A stretch of DNA of 64,000 nucleotides from Branchipolynoe longqiensis (GCA_030323885.1 CM059199.1:36588590-36652589), one strand, 5' to 3'; shown: positions 1 to 10,334, numbered from the stretch's first letter. Program-made: numbers and translations. Notes: generated from the sequence alone by a model not told the origin.

Positions 1-335
1 TGTGGCTCCAAAACACGCCGCGGAGGGGCAGCACCATGCGGTTTCTTACATCGCTATATACTTAGTATATGCTTTGCTATATATATGCAAGATGTTAAAC
101 ATCATTCAACAGGAAAGCCTTAATGGTGTTGCTTCTGGAATTTACCACGTTATTATTCAGAGCTACTATGCCACTCATTTATTTTGAGTCGCTCGGCATT
201 CATGTACACTTCCGGTAATCTGGGAAGAGAAGGCCATTAAGGAGCTGAACAGGGAATGGTGTGAAGGGGGTGAGTATGGTATATGTGGGCAAGGTATGGG
301 GTTTAAATGGAGGTTGGTTTGGCGCTGGTGGCTTA
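1..335. other. Unassigned left flank
   Basis: AT-rich sequence that grades into GT-rich sequence. The only open frames are short and show no recognisable domain. I see no gene and no repeat that recurs elsewhere in the window. Confidence 0.4.
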
Positions 336-1135
336 GAGTGTGGGGTGTGGGGTGTGGGGTGTAGGGTGTGGGTTGTGGGGTGTGAGGTGTGGGATGTGGG
401 ATGTGGGGTGTGGGGTGTGGGGTGTGGGGTGTGGGGTGTGGGGTGTGGGGTGTGGGGTGTGGGGTGTGGGGTGCAGTGTGTGGGGTGTGGGGTGTGGGGT
501 GGGGGTGGGGGTGTGGGGTGAGGGGTGTGGGGTGTGGGTGTGATGTGTGGGGTGTGGAGTGTGGGGTGTGGGGTGCGGGGTGTGGGGTGGGGGTGTGGGG
601 TGGGGGTGCGGGGGTGAGGGGTGAGGGGTGTGGGGTGTGGGGTGTGGGGGTGTGGGGTGTGGGGTGTGGGGTGTGGGGTGTGGGGTGTGGGGTGGGGGTG
701 TGGGGTGTGGGGTGAGGGGTGTGGGGTGTGGGGTGTGAGGTGTGGGGTGTGGGGTGTGGGGGGTGGGGGGGTGGGGGTGGGGTGTGGGGTGTGGGATGTG
801 GGGTGGGGGTGTGGGGTGTGGGGTGAGGGGTGTGGGGTGTGAGGTGTGGGGTGTGGGGTGAAGGCTGTGGGGTGTGGGGTGTGAGGTGTGGGGTGGATGT
901 GGGTGTGTGAGTGTGGGGTGTGGGGTGTGGGGTGTGGAGTGTGGGGTGTGGGGTGCGGGTGTGGGGTGTGGGGTGTGGGGTGTTGAGTGTGGGGTGTGGG
1001 GTGTGGGGTGTGGGGTGTGGGGTGTGGGGTGTGGGGTGTGGGGTGTGGGGTGTGGGGTGTGGGGTGTGGGGTGTGGGGTGTGGGGTGTGGGATGTGGGGT
1101 GTGGGAGTGGGGTGTGGGGTGTGGGGTGCGGGGTG
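336..1135. repeat. G-rich heptamer minisatellite (GTGTGGG)n
   Basis: About 800 bases of a 7-bp unit GTGTGGG with variants (GTGAGGG, GTGGGGG, GTGCGGG). The top strand is almost free of C, so all G-runs lie on one strand, which makes G-quadruplex formation plausible. It differs from the metazoan telomere unit TTAGGG. The open frames here on both strands (rich in GCGVW on top and in HTPHP below) are consequences of a repeat whose unit length is not a multiple of three, and are not genes. Confidence 0.95.
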
Positions 1136-1600
1136 GTAGGGTGTATGGGGTTAGAGTAGGGTGGGTGAGAGGTGGGGAGGGGGGGACAAGTGGTGGAGAT
1201 GGATGTGTGGGTGGGGATAAGGTGTGGCAATAGAAGTAGAGTTGGGATAAAATGTATGCGGGTTAGAATATGGTGGGTGAGGGTTGGGGGTTAATGGAGG
1301 GATGTTGGTGTGCGGTGTGTGTGTGGGGGGATATCTGGTGGATAGAGTAGGTTGAGTGAGGGGTGGGATGGAAAAGGTAGCAGGTGGGGGAGGTATATCT
1401 GTGTGTGAAGTAGGGTGTGGAGATGAACATGGGATGGCGATGAAGGTATGCTGTGATTAGAGTAGGGTGGGTGTACTAGAGGGTAGATGCGTGAATGGGC
1501 GGATACCGTTGAAGTAGGCTGTGTGAGGGGCGAGGTGACGACAGAGGTGGGTGAGGAGTGTCTGGACTACATATAGAAGGGTTTAGGTGCAAAACCCGAC
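1136..1600. repeat. Degenerate continuation of the GT-rich array
   Basis: The heptamer loses register after about 1135, but the G/T-rich, C-poor bias (GGTGGGTGAGG, GGGTGTG) persists to about 1560. It looks like an old, diverged edge of the same array. No gene is seen. Confidence 0.6.
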
Positions 1601-1604
1601 AAAT

Positions 1605-1853
1605 CATGACCTTACTATAAAAAGGTTCTATCTGACAAAGTGACCGAATTGGTGTTATGGATTTTAAAATGTTCTATCTACAAAAGGCTATCGTGCAGTT
1701 ACGCAACGGTTTCCCAACTGGTATTTTTCACTGAGATATATTAAAAATAATATAGTTCTATCTGCTTTGCTATCATGCAGTTACACCAGCTTCAGCCCTC
1801 TTTTCTCGAAAGCATGATTTTGTCACATAGAACCTTTTTATAGAAAGGTCATG
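1605..1853 (+). mobile_element. MITE family T1 (TIR CATGACCTTACTATAAAAAG), 249 bp
   Basis: The left end begins CATGACCTTACTATAAAAAG and the right end is its inverted complement with few mismatches, giving TIRs of about 35 bp. A second full copy lies at 62133-62376 with the same interior, and a half copy at 50451-50525. It has no coding capacity. The superfamily is not decided because no clean target duplication is visible. Confidence 0.85.
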
Positions 1854-2848
1854 GTGTGGTGTCGACACTGGTCGATAGGAAACTGTATCCTGCACACTGG
1901 TGAGAATTACCTGATAAAGAAGTACCTACCAGTATCAGATTATCTAATACCACATATATGAGCATATACAAATATAGATATCCCATACCAATTATGAATG
2001 ATATATCTAAAATATATATATTATATGTGAACCATATGTATATTATATGTGAATCATAAGATAAGCATAAATATATATTTATAGTAACGTCGCAAAATGC
2101 CATTCAGCCCAAAATTGCTTCTATTGTGTTTTATTTAGTCCAGCAGCACTGACACTTTTAGACAATCATATAGAGAAAAAAATGTTAGAAATTGCAATCT
2201 AAAATGAGTAATATAAAGTTCAAATGTTTATTTATCATAACCAGCTACTTAATGTGTGAATAATTGATTAAATCATGTAGATTAATATACTTTAAAAGTT
2301 GAATTGAGAGCTTTCTGTGGCTGCCATCTTGGTGGTTGTCATGGCTTCCCCTGCGTGTGGGGAACCCCCTCTAGGTCATGTGATGAGGGAATCCCACATA
2401 TGGTGTCATTCATATATCACAGACCTCAACTCTCCTCCCACATGTTCAGTGGCATGAACTGAACAAACTAAGCAAAGGTATGTTCGGAGAGCTTTTGATG
2501 CTGGATTCGTTTGTATCTGGGTGAGGTATAACCGGCGCCTTTAAATGTAGCCCATTATTTTTCAATTCCAGGACCAAACAAATCCTTCTTTCAAAAACTA
2601 TCGATTTACAGTTACAGTGTGAGAAACAATCCAGCCAGGCATGTCCTCTTTGTATTTCATAGCTCAAATGCTTGCATGTGTTTGTGTCCTTGCTGACCTC
2701 TTTGGTTGAAGACTGTATATTGCCAACACCTGCCCCTAAGAAGAGTTATGGTAGCGTTGCCATCATTGACTACCCGCTCTAGTCGCAACAAAATGCAAAT
2801 GTTGTTTTTGTTCTCATCTGTGTTGTTCTTTTTTGGGTAGTGCGTAAT
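1854..2848. other. Unassigned AT-rich region
   Basis: Contains TATA-rich stretches near 1970-2070 (tandem ATATTATATGTGAA-like repeats at 2018-2056) and otherwise unique-looking DNA. Frames are short and without recognisable domains. A gene cannot be excluded, but none is supported. Confidence 0.4.
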
Positions 2849-2852
2849 AGAC

Positions 2853-2902
2853 TTGGTTGGTTGTTGGAGTTTTACATGCTGGCAACATCTAAGGTCATAT
2901 TG
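2853..2902 (-). repeat. Isolated SINE1 3' tail
   Basis: Matches only the last ~50 bases of SINE1 (GTTGGAGTTTTAC followed by GGCAACATCTAAGGTCATAT). No body or tRNA head follows. A second isolated tail begins seven bases later. Confidence 0.8.
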
Positions 2903-2908
2903 GGTTTG

Positions 2909-2975
2909 ATTGTGTGTTGGTGGTTTACGTCCTAGCAACATCAAAGGTCATATCAGAACAGGTAGTGACTTTACT
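2909..2975 (-). repeat. Isolated SINE1 3' tail, tandem with the previous one
   Basis: TTTACGTCCTAGCAACATC followed by the GGTCATATCAG motif of the SINE1 tail, then a break before the body. It directly follows another tail copy in the same orientation and is followed by a SINE5 tail. Confidence 0.8.
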
Positions 2976-2984
2976 AAACAATGA

Positions 2985-3100
2985 AACGGACGATGCACCG
3001 TTACACTATTCATGTGTGTATGATGATCGCCGTGAATATGGCCTATGCTGCCGACACGGCGTAAAGCAACCACCGATCAATCAATCAATCAATGTATGTA
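2985..3100 (+). repeat. SINE5 3' region (GCTGCCGACACGGCGTAAAG type)
   Basis: Contains the conserved string GCCTATGCTGCCGACACGGC followed by GTAAAGCAACCACC and an (ATCA)n tail. The same module recurs at 50600-50715 (minus), 53325-53430 and 54960-55085. By memory it resembles the 3' end of a short retroposon common in molluscs. The family name is not known to me. Confidence 0.75.
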
Positions 3101-3235
3101 TGGATAAAAGGATGTAGGTTTGGATGCATTCGGAGATCTTTCATGGATTCCTGCTTCGGATGGTGTTCAAAGCAGAACTGATATATTTGAGGATAGAACA
3201 AATGATTACATGTTTACCATCAAGGCTTGCTGTTG

Positions 3236-3572
3236 AATGGTTGGTTGGTTGTTGGAGTTTAACGTCATGTCAACATCTAAGGTCATATCAGGAAAGGTAC
3301 TGACTTGTGACAGTGCACACTCATGGCAACTTTATAGTGCTGCCCCACTGGGAAATCAGGCCACCACCAACATGACCCGATATCCCACTCAGTCATATAT
3401 TACTGACACTGAACTAACCAGTTCTTGGCCTAACCAATTAATGCCGAGCGCCAGGCTAGGAAGCAACAAGTATCAATATTAAGGTCATTGGTTTGAGTTG
3501 AATGGGAACCGAACTCCCGACCTTCCACACGCAAGGCCCACGCTCTACCGAATAGGCCACCACACCTGGTGC
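3236..3572 (-). mobile_element. SINE1, near full length, head type B
   Basis: Read on the minus strand: a tRNA-like head (GTGGCCTATTCGGTAGAGCG as the A-box region and GTTCGGTTCCC as the B-box region), a ~230-bp body and the tail ending in ACTCCAACAACCAACC. About 337 bp. Head type B differs from the head type A seen, for example, at 52816-53163, although the two share body and tail. Confidence 0.9.
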
Positions 3573-3714
3573 TGTTGAATGATGTGTGTTACAGCAGGAT
3601 GTTGAGTCATTGATACCGCCTACCCTTTAGCCTTTCATCAGTGATTGTTATGTACCCGGTCTTTTAACCTCCTATATTCATGTGCAACATGTACTTTGTC
3701 TTCTCCTTCTTCTG

Positions 3715-4040
3715 TCAAGGTCACCTGCTTGGAAGATTTATACTGCGTATCATGGATAAGTCTGCATAGACTTGTTTTCACCATTAGACAGTTTGTCGAT
3801 AAAAATCCCAAGCCTACACTTTTACCGACTCAAGTGATTGTTAACCTCCCATACCACATAGACATTGTATGAGAGCAACCGGCCTTTGATGACGCTGTAA
3901 GTTATACACAGTGGAGGAAATCCAAATTGGCAGAGGTGTGGGGGGCATGGGGAATTGAACCACCAACGTTCAGATTAGGAGTCCAACCTAGAAACAAGTG
4001 AGACACTCTAACCACTCTGCCACAGAGAACACCACTTGAA
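3715..4040 (-). mobile_element. SINE2, tRNA-headed
   Basis: On the minus strand the head carries GTGGCAGAGTGGTTAGAGTG (A-box region) and GTGGTTCAATTCCCC (B-box region). The body contains TTACAGCGTCATCAAAGGCC and GGCTTGGGATTTTTATCGAC. Body and head recur at 12107-12345 and the body at 32140-32335. The family is unrelated to SINE1 except for its tRNA-like promoter. Confidence 0.85.
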
Positions 4041-4189
4041 TGTCACATGTCAAAGAAAGCCTCTTTAACTGTATGTCCTCTGTTCCTGTCGACTCTGGCG
4101 TCATAGTTAACCAATGGTCCAGAACTGGTTCATCAAAGTGTAAAGTCCATGGCTCGAATCTGTGGTTGTGTACTCAGGCTATAGTGAAA

Positions 4190-4415
4190 TCAATACAGGC
4201 AAAGAGAAAGGAAGAGAATAAAGAGTGAAAGAAGAGAGAGAGTCAAGCCCTCAGGTTTATTATGTATATGGTACATGGATCCAGTATAGTGTATCACCCC
4301 ACCCCATTCTCCCAATGAGAAACAAGCATTTCCAGATCCACCAATGAGAAACCCCGTGGTTACAGTGATCTGCCCACCACCACCAAGCTGTGTGGCTCCC
4401 ATGGCCACCACCTGC
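4190..4415 (-). repeat. Dispersed repeat R7
   Basis: The minus strand shares a patchy ~220-bp similarity with 34470-34740 plus (GGTGGTGGCCA, TGGTGGTGGGCAGA, ATTGGTGGATCTGG, a CTCTCTTTCTCT run and a CTGTATTG end). No protein signature is visible and the class is unknown. Confidence 0.6.
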
Positions 4416-4639
4416 CTTTAGCATGCGTGTGGTGATCCTGACTAGCAGAGGTGGGAGGGGGTAGTGGGTAGGCCTCCGAGTGCCCCTTACACACTATCTT
4501 ACTAGCACAACAATGTCTATTTACTAATCAAGCAAGAACCACCAGCAACTACATAAACACATATATGCACCTGACCATGTACACCTGTTTCTCAAATAGA
4601 ACATTTGCATTCCCCTACAAATGCATCATTATCGGAATA

Positions 4640-4852
4640 TTTTAAAAAAGGTTGTGTTATATGCTGCCCTGTCTGTGGGAAAGTACATATAAAAGTCCCC
4701 TTGCTGCTTATTGGAAAGAGTAGCCTATGTGGCGGCAGCAGCTTTCCTCCAAAGAAATATGTCAGAATGACCATATCTCTGATGTGCAATAGCCGATGAT
4801 AAAATCAATGCGCTCTAGAGGTGTTAATAAATAAAACAAGGTTTCTGACTTC
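4640..4852 (+). mobile_element. SINE3, head-truncated
   Basis: Body motifs GCTGCTTATTGGAAAGAGTA, GCCTATGTGGCGGCAGCAGC, TATGTCAGAATGACCATAT and the tail AATAAATAAAACAAGG. Identified by alignment by eye to the complete copy at 27222-27550. The tRNA-like head is missing. Confidence 0.88.
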
Positions 4853-4868
4853 TCAGTTCATTCGCAGA

Positions 4869-4929
4869 TGGTCGGTTGGTTATTAAAGTTTTACGTCCTG
4901 GCAAAATCTCAGGTGATATCAGAATGGGG
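4869..4929 (-). repeat. Isolated SINE1 3' tail
   Basis: Tail motif TTTTACGTCCTGGCAA and the following ~25 bases only. The body is absent. Confidence 0.75.
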
Positions 4930-4971
4930 GTCTTGTTATTGGTTTGCAGGTAAAGACAAAGGATAGGGTTA

Positions 4972-5317
4972 AGGCCCTGTCACACCTCACCAGATTGGGG
5001 GAAATGGACATAAACTGAACAAAGTCGGTTTTGTGCCCGTACAAGTTTTGAACATGCACAAAACTATGAACAGATGCCGCCGGACTGACGTCCACTGGTC
5101 TTGTCCGGTTTGAGTTTGTTTCATCTGTTGGCTATCCAGTCATGTCGATTTCATGTCCGTTGCATGTCGGTTTCATGTCGGTTTCATGTCCATTCATCTA
5201 GCGGCCATTGACTTGATAGCGCAACATTTTTACACATTTTAATACATTTTGATACTTATCACCACCGGACTAGACAATTCTGTGCGTAGCTCAATCCGGC
5301 GAGGTGTGCCAGCCACT
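4972..5317. mobile_element. PIF/Harbinger-like MITE H2
   Basis: Ends AGGCCCTGTCACACCTCACC and, inverted, AGTGGCTGGCACACCTCGCC. It is flanked by TTA on both sides (4969-4971 and 5318-5320), a 3-bp TWA duplication typical of PIF/Harbinger. The core around 5100-5200 has tandem ~12-bp variants of CATGTCGGTTT. A relative lies at 48634-49051. No transposase is present. Confidence 0.8.
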
Positions 5318-5379
5318 TTATCTATGCCACTTAGTCATAAGAAGTGTCAACGCCCTCTTGTCAATTCCCAACTCGTAGA

Positions 5380-5445
5380 CTGTACGCCGTAGCCGAATCG
5401 GTAGAGCACAGATTTCCTGTGCGAATGGTCGGGAGTAAACTTTCG
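5380..5445 (+). repeat. Solo SINE1-type head B
   Basis: GTAGCCGAATCGGTAGAGCA (A-box region) and GGTCGGGAGTAAACTT (decayed B-box region) without the body. A decayed tRNA-like head; not a tRNA gene because no acceptor-stem pairing follows. Confidence 0.55.
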
Positions 5446-5752
5446 TCAGCCTGCGCAACTTTAGCACAAGAGAAATAACGTATATATAGCGAAAGAAACA
5501 TACAACGGCCTCCTGAATGTGTGATGAACCTATTTTTGTATTTCACTATTTAAAGCCTCTCTGTCATTCGATGCCTGCAGCCATTGCCGGGTGTTGTCTC
5601 GCCACGTGGGAAACTGCCCACATGTCGGAAGTGTGTTCGACCCCACTGCTTGCCAAGCACCGCTGGTTTCGGCCGTTAATCAGCGTTAACTGCGCGCCGT
5701 CAGAGAAGAGCAACCAGCGACAAAGAAGAATGAGCGCCAAACCACAAAGAGA
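5446..5752. other. Unassigned region
   Basis: GC-richer DNA with short frames and no motif I recognise. Confidence 0.35.
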
Positions 5753-6106
5753 CTGTTTGTTTTGTTGTTGTTTTGCATCTTAGCAACATCTAAGGTCATA
5801 TCAGGATGGGCACCGACTTGTGACAGTGTACACTCATGACAACTTTATAGTGCTGCCCCACTGGGAGACTAGGCCACAAGCACCATGACATGATATCCCA
5901 CTCAGTCATATTATCGTAACACTGAACCAACCGGTCCTTGCCCTATGCTAATAATGCCGAGCGCCAGGCTAGGAAGTGACAAGTATAAATTGTTAAGTCA
6001 TTGGATTGACTCGACTAGGGTTCAAACCCACAAACTCATGGGGTCGGATCCCATGATCTCCCAAAATAAGAGATGCACGCTCAACCCATTCAGCCATCAC
6101 GTCTGA
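5753..6106 (-). mobile_element. SINE1, full length, head type A
   Basis: Complete tail (AGCAACATCTAAGGTCATAT), body and tRNA-like head ending near 6106 with a type-A head. B-box region on the minus strand: GGTTTGAACCC. About 354 bp. It contains a 20-base insertion-like expansion between the two boxes that is also seen at 58042-58395. Confidence 0.9.
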
Positions 6107-6226
6107 TCTACCGCAAAGAGAAGACACGCACCATAGATGCGGCCATCTTTATCCACATTTAAGCGGGTTAATCCAAAGCTTTTAAGATTCTACCATATTT
6201 ATTAGATACAGTTTCAGCGGTAAAGG

Positions 6227-6390
6227 ATGGTTGTTGGAGTTTTACGTCCTGGCAACATCTGCAGTCATATCAGGACGGGTACCGACTTGTGACCGTGCAC
6301 ACTCATTGTGACTGTATAGTGCTGCCACATTGGGAAAGCAGGCTGCCAGCACCATGCCCCAATATCCCATCGAGTCACATTATAAATTGT
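6227..6390 (-). mobile_element. SINE1, head-truncated
   Basis: Tail and distal body (TTTTACGTCCTGGCAACATC, GCACACTCATTGTGAC, CCAGCACCATGCCC). Similarity stops near 6390, before the tRNA-like head. Confidence 0.85.
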
Positions 6391-6440
6391 AATGCTGGAC
6401 ACAGTAAACCTTCCATCTTCAGTTCTTGTTTTCAACTATA

Positions 6441-6618
6441 CAGTAAAACCTCTCTAAATCGACCGACCTTGGGACCGACTTTAAGTGGTCCATTTAGGGA
6501 TGTCGTCGGTTTAGGAAGGTAGAATATGGTTACAATGGTATTGTTGGTACCCAACTAAAGCGATCGATATAGGGGAGTGGTCGATCTGAGGAGGGATCGG
6601 TATAGAGAGGTTTGACTG
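6441..6618 (-). mobile_element. Pogo/Tigger-like MITE P1, 178 bp
   Basis: TIR CAGTAAAACCTCTCTAAATC at one end and its inverted complement ending CTG at the other, flanked by TA on both sides (6439-6440 and 6619-6620). CAGT termini with TA duplication fit the pogo/Tigger branch of Tc1/mariner. Copies at 21860-22027 and 40089-40267. No transposase is encoded. Confidence 0.85.
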
Positions 6619-7497
6619 TAGTTGTTCTGCGCTATTTCTGCGCCTGACAATGAGTAATGTACATAAGCTTCTGGTCATATGCTTAGTCATTTGCTCTGAG
6701 ATCATTTTCCACCAAATCCACTGGCAACACCATCTGGCCTTTGTGAATTGTATCACTATTCAATAGAAGGATTGAGATTTAATAGCATTACCAGTTAAAA
6801 CTAACTTGGCAATTCAACTTGCATGGGGAGAGGACTGGTTGATTCGGCGTAGTCACCGAATTTTTCCACAATGTTTATCATGATAGTGGTATTTTCCATG
6901 CAATATGTATATATGTGCACATGTATGGATATAAATACACATATATATGTATAAATCGTCCCTTATATAATTGTATTTGAAACCTTTTATCAAGAAAACA
7001 ATGCGCATTAAAGAGAGATCTAGTTACTAAGCATCTTAACTCTGTGCAACAGAGATAGCTTTGCTTCAGATTACATACGCAACATATATGTATATATAAA
7101 TGTGCCTACATCTAAAGGAGGAAATGAGGCGGAGATGGGATGGACAATCTTTATTGCTGTCTGGCTAGCAATTATATGCCTACCGTTTAAGTTTGAAAGC
7201 TGGCCGAAGAATGACCAATATGGCGGCCCGGCGCCCGAACCCGCCGTTTTGGTGCCACTGCAGGGCAGGCCCGGGCTGGTACGTAAGGTAATGATTGGAC
7301 AATACCGAAAATAATTAATTATTATTAGAACGATAATAATAATAAGTACTTTAATTCCGGCATTTATATACGCATAATATATTATACTCCTTATATATGA
7401 ATATATATCATAGACACACATATACTTGTACCGTATAGCACATACGGCAAATACTACTTAATAAAAACAAATGTCTTACTAAAACCCTTGACATGAG
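6619..7497. other. Unassigned AT-rich region
   Basis: Mostly AT-rich with TATA microsatellite-like pieces near 6900-6960 and 7370-7410. A GC-rich island at 7190-7290 holds a 70-codon frame with no domain I recognise. Confidence 0.4.
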
Positions 7498-7810
7498 GTT
7501 GTGATAGAATCAGTAACAGCAGTTGCTTCCCATGTGAGAGTTCAGGAGTTTGAATCCAGGACGAGTCAGACCAATGACCTACAACCTCGATTCTCGTTTC
7601 CACCCAGCCTGGTGTTCAGCATTACTAGGATAATGCAATAACTAGTTAGCTTAGTATCAGGGTAATGGTATTGAATAGGAATTAGGTTATGGTATCAAAG
7701 TGAGGCAGCACTATAAAGTCACCATGAGTGCATCCGCTCTATCACAAGTCAGTACCGGTCCTAATTTGATTAATGTTATTGGCAGGATGTAAACCCTAGC
7801 AAACAACCTA
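7498..7810 (+). mobile_element. SINE1, diverged
   Basis: Decayed head (GAGTTTGAATCCAGGACGAG region), body motifs AGCCTGGTG and GGCAGCACTATAAAGTCACC, and tail GGCAGGATGTAAACCC. Strongly diverged from the younger copies. Confidence 0.8.
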
Positions 7811-7815
7811 AAAGC

Positions 7816-8690
7816 TTTAAAGGCCCAGTCACATACACGTCAGTGGACATAGTTGAACGTAGCGGAGGCTAACGTAGTTGAACGTAGTTGAACGGAGTTG
7901 AACATAGTTGAACATAGTTGAACGTAGTTGAACATAGCTGAACATAGTTGAACATAGTTGAACATAGTTGAACATAGTTGAACATAGTTGAACATAGTTG
8001 AACATAGTTGAACAAAGTTGAATGTAGTTGAACATAGTTGAACATAGTTGAACATAGTTGAACACAGTTGAAGGTAGTTGATCGTAGTTGAATGTAGTTG
8101 AACATAGTTGAATATAGTTGAACATAGTTGAACATAGTTGACCATAAATGAACGTAGTTGAACCTAGTTGAACCTAGTTGAATGTAGTTGAATGTAGTTG
8201 AACATAGTTGAACATAATTGAATGTACCTGCATTTCATACTTCTCCGTCATGCTAACTTGGTAATAAGGTGGGTGGGATATGAGTTCTGATTTAATCTTT
8301 GGAGATGTTCAAAAGAGCGCTACGTTAGAGGCCACTGTACTGTGGCAAAGTCTCCATACTCTTAGTGTACTCTAGTGTACTCTAGTGTACTCTAGCATAC
8401 TCTAGCATACTCTAGCATACTTGGACATAGTTGAACATAGTTGACCGTAGTGGAGCCTAATGTATGTTGAATGTAGTTGAATGTAGTTCAACATAGTTGA
8501 ACATATTGGAACATAGTTGAACATACCGGCATCCATGCCATAACATATTTATCCATACCAAACCCTGCCATACCTTAACGTTTTTCACCGTAGTTTAGCA
8601 TACTTACACCACATTTGACCCACGTTAATCTATCCTATGTTCAACTACGTTCAACTACGTTCTCTAATGTGTATCTGACCAGGGCCTAAA
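7816..8690. mobile_element. TIR-bounded minisatellite element H1 (Harbinger-like)
   Basis: The left end AAGGCCCAGTCACATACACG and the right end, read inverted, TAGGCCCTGGTCAGATACAC form imperfect TIRs. The flanks read TAAA on both sides, with the exact duplication length uncertain. The interior is nearly all tandem repeat of a decamer (GTTGAACATA). The right TIR carries the same decamer in inverted orientation (8637-8662). The shared GGCCC-GTCACA terminus links it to 33390-33790 and 60167-60948. The overlapping FNYVQLCST-type frames are repeat translations. Confidence 0.8.
7866..8222. repeat. Decamer tandem array (GTTGAACATA)n
   Basis: About 35 units of a 10-bp motif with single-base variants (GTTGAACGTA, GTTGAATGTA). 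A shorter outlier block lies at 8424-8525 and a distinct (ACTCTAGTGT)n block at 8356-8418, all inside the TIR-bounded element. Confidence 0.95.
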
Positions 8691-8998
8691 AGTTCTTAGG
8701 TAAATTAAAGGCATGCACCTTAGTTTTCACCCAACATCTCTGTGCAGACAATATCCGTTCCTCTGTCCATAGGCGCTGTATCCTCGATTAGGGGAATATA
8801 ACAAGATTACACCTCCAGCTCAGTCCATCACATAGTGTGCACATATCACCTGATTGCGCTATTCACATGGGGTGTAGTTCCCAAATCGTCCACGGCGGCG
8901 CTACCTACATGCGACACATTATCTACAATAAACCTGTAATGTGGCTCGGATTTTATCACATTATCCCTCCAGCGAATACACATTTACTCCCGTCGTGA
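8691..8998. other. Unassigned region
   Basis: No recurring repeat or coding signal recognised. Confidence 0.3.
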
Positions 8999-8999
8999 T

Positions 9000-9048
9000 A
9001 TGACATTGGATGTTGCTAGGACGAAAAACAACCACGAACAAACAAACA
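9000..9048 (+). repeat. Isolated SINE1 3' tail
   Basis: GATGTTGCTAGGACGAAAAA followed by a CAACCACGAACAAACAAAC tail, only the last ~45 bases of SINE1. Confidence 0.75.
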
Positions 9049-9102
9049 CATTCACTCAACTGGCGTAGTGGGTGCCAGTGTTCCTTATTTAGATGTACAC
9101 AT

Positions 9103-9343
9103 GAAGAGTTCCGGCGCGAAACCACATACGCGTCATTCCAAAAATGTTGTTTAAATAAAAGATTGTCACTTGAATATAATTTAAATTTTCACTAATTCCA
9201 CCTTTCATATGAATAAGCACATGGTTATGGAACAATGAACAAAAAAGTAGGAGTATAAATAAATTAACTTTTTGAAGATTTAATTTCAATGTGTATCTCC
9301 CTCTTTGGTTTGGCGTGTACGTGGTTTTGCCCCTGAACTCTTC
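9103..9343. mobile_element. MITE family T2 (TIR GAAGAGTTCAGG...), 241 bp
   Basis: Left GAAGAGTTCCGGCGCGAAAC and right inverted GAAGAGTTCAGGGGCAAAAC. The flanks carry ACAT on both sides (9099-9102 and 9344-9347). The interior is shared with 31370-31605. A solo terminus of the family may lie at 21423-21455. Confidence 0.85.
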
Positions 9344-9937
9344 ACATACATAAACCTATATATGTGACTGTATAATATATATAGTGCGTATACAGACCTG
9401 TATGCAGATGTAAAGCAGGAGGACTCCGGCTATACTACTTTTTTGATAGATTGCCACCCTTGAGGTTCCTGGGTTCGACACCAGGGGAATGGCGGCGCTG
9501 CGTCCGCGTACGCACGGCGCAAACAAGGTGCACGGGACTCATCACTCGCTGATCAGCTGCACCCAGAGCAGCAACCTTGTGTGTGTGTGGGGTTTTTTTA
9601 TGGTAGGGCAGTGGCCCAGCCAGACGTCATTTGAAGTGATGTTATAATGATCGTGCAATATGTGCTGGTGTTATCATATTGACTATTGACCAAATGTTAT
9701 CGACGATGTTGTTGATCCGAGAGATTGTTATGCTAAGGCTCATGCCTTCATCAATACCTGTGTGTGTTAGAAATAAACGATGTCGCCCTTATGCTTAACT
9801 CTACATCCGACTTCTAGCCTCCTTTGTTACACATATATATATATAATATACTACTTCCTTAGCCCATAGTTTCTCAAATCATATAGCGGGCAGAAACTGT
9901 TTTTCCTATGGCTCATAATTCCATGGCTATGTTTATT
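9344..9937. other. Unassigned region
   Basis: Contains TATA-rich pieces (9370-9385, 9830-9850) and a GC-richer block at 9460-9560 with a B-box-like GGGTTCGACACC, but no repeat in this window matches it. No gene supported. Confidence 0.35.
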
Positions 9938-10135
9938 TGTTTGGGTTTTACGTCCTTACAACAATCTAGGTCATATCATGACGAGTACCGACTTGTGAGA
10001 GTGGGCACTCACGGGGGTTATATAATGTTGGACGATTAAGAGACAAGACGCATTGGTTTAATGATTCGACTGGGATTCGAACTCCAGACCTTCCTCATGG
10101 AAACCTGGCGCTCTTACTGATTTGGCAACGCCTTA
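9938..10135 (-). mobile_element. SINE1 with internal deletion
   Basis: Tail (TTTTACGTCC), part of the distal body, then directly the head-proximal body and a decayed head type B. About 150 bases of mid-body are missing. Confidence 0.8.
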
Positions 10136-10334
10136 CGGTCGCGAGAGTTATGAGCTTCTGCGATATTTTATTTGAATTATATTATATTTATAATTTACCT
10201 TACATCAATTTGAAATCACATTTATTTGACGCGGTTTATTTGAACATATATTAATGGAAAACATACATACAACATTTTGGAATGAAAAAACGAAATAGTG
10301 GACATCCGTGACCAGTTCTCATCAATTCACATAG

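Noticed and set aside
175..1230. 351-codon minus-strand frame (HTPHP-rich) and its plus-strand counterparts
   Set aside because: Translation of a 7-bp repeat in all frames, with no start context or domain.
7829..8145. About 100-codon frames (FNYVQLCST repeats)
   Set aside because: Decamer minisatellite translated in three frames.
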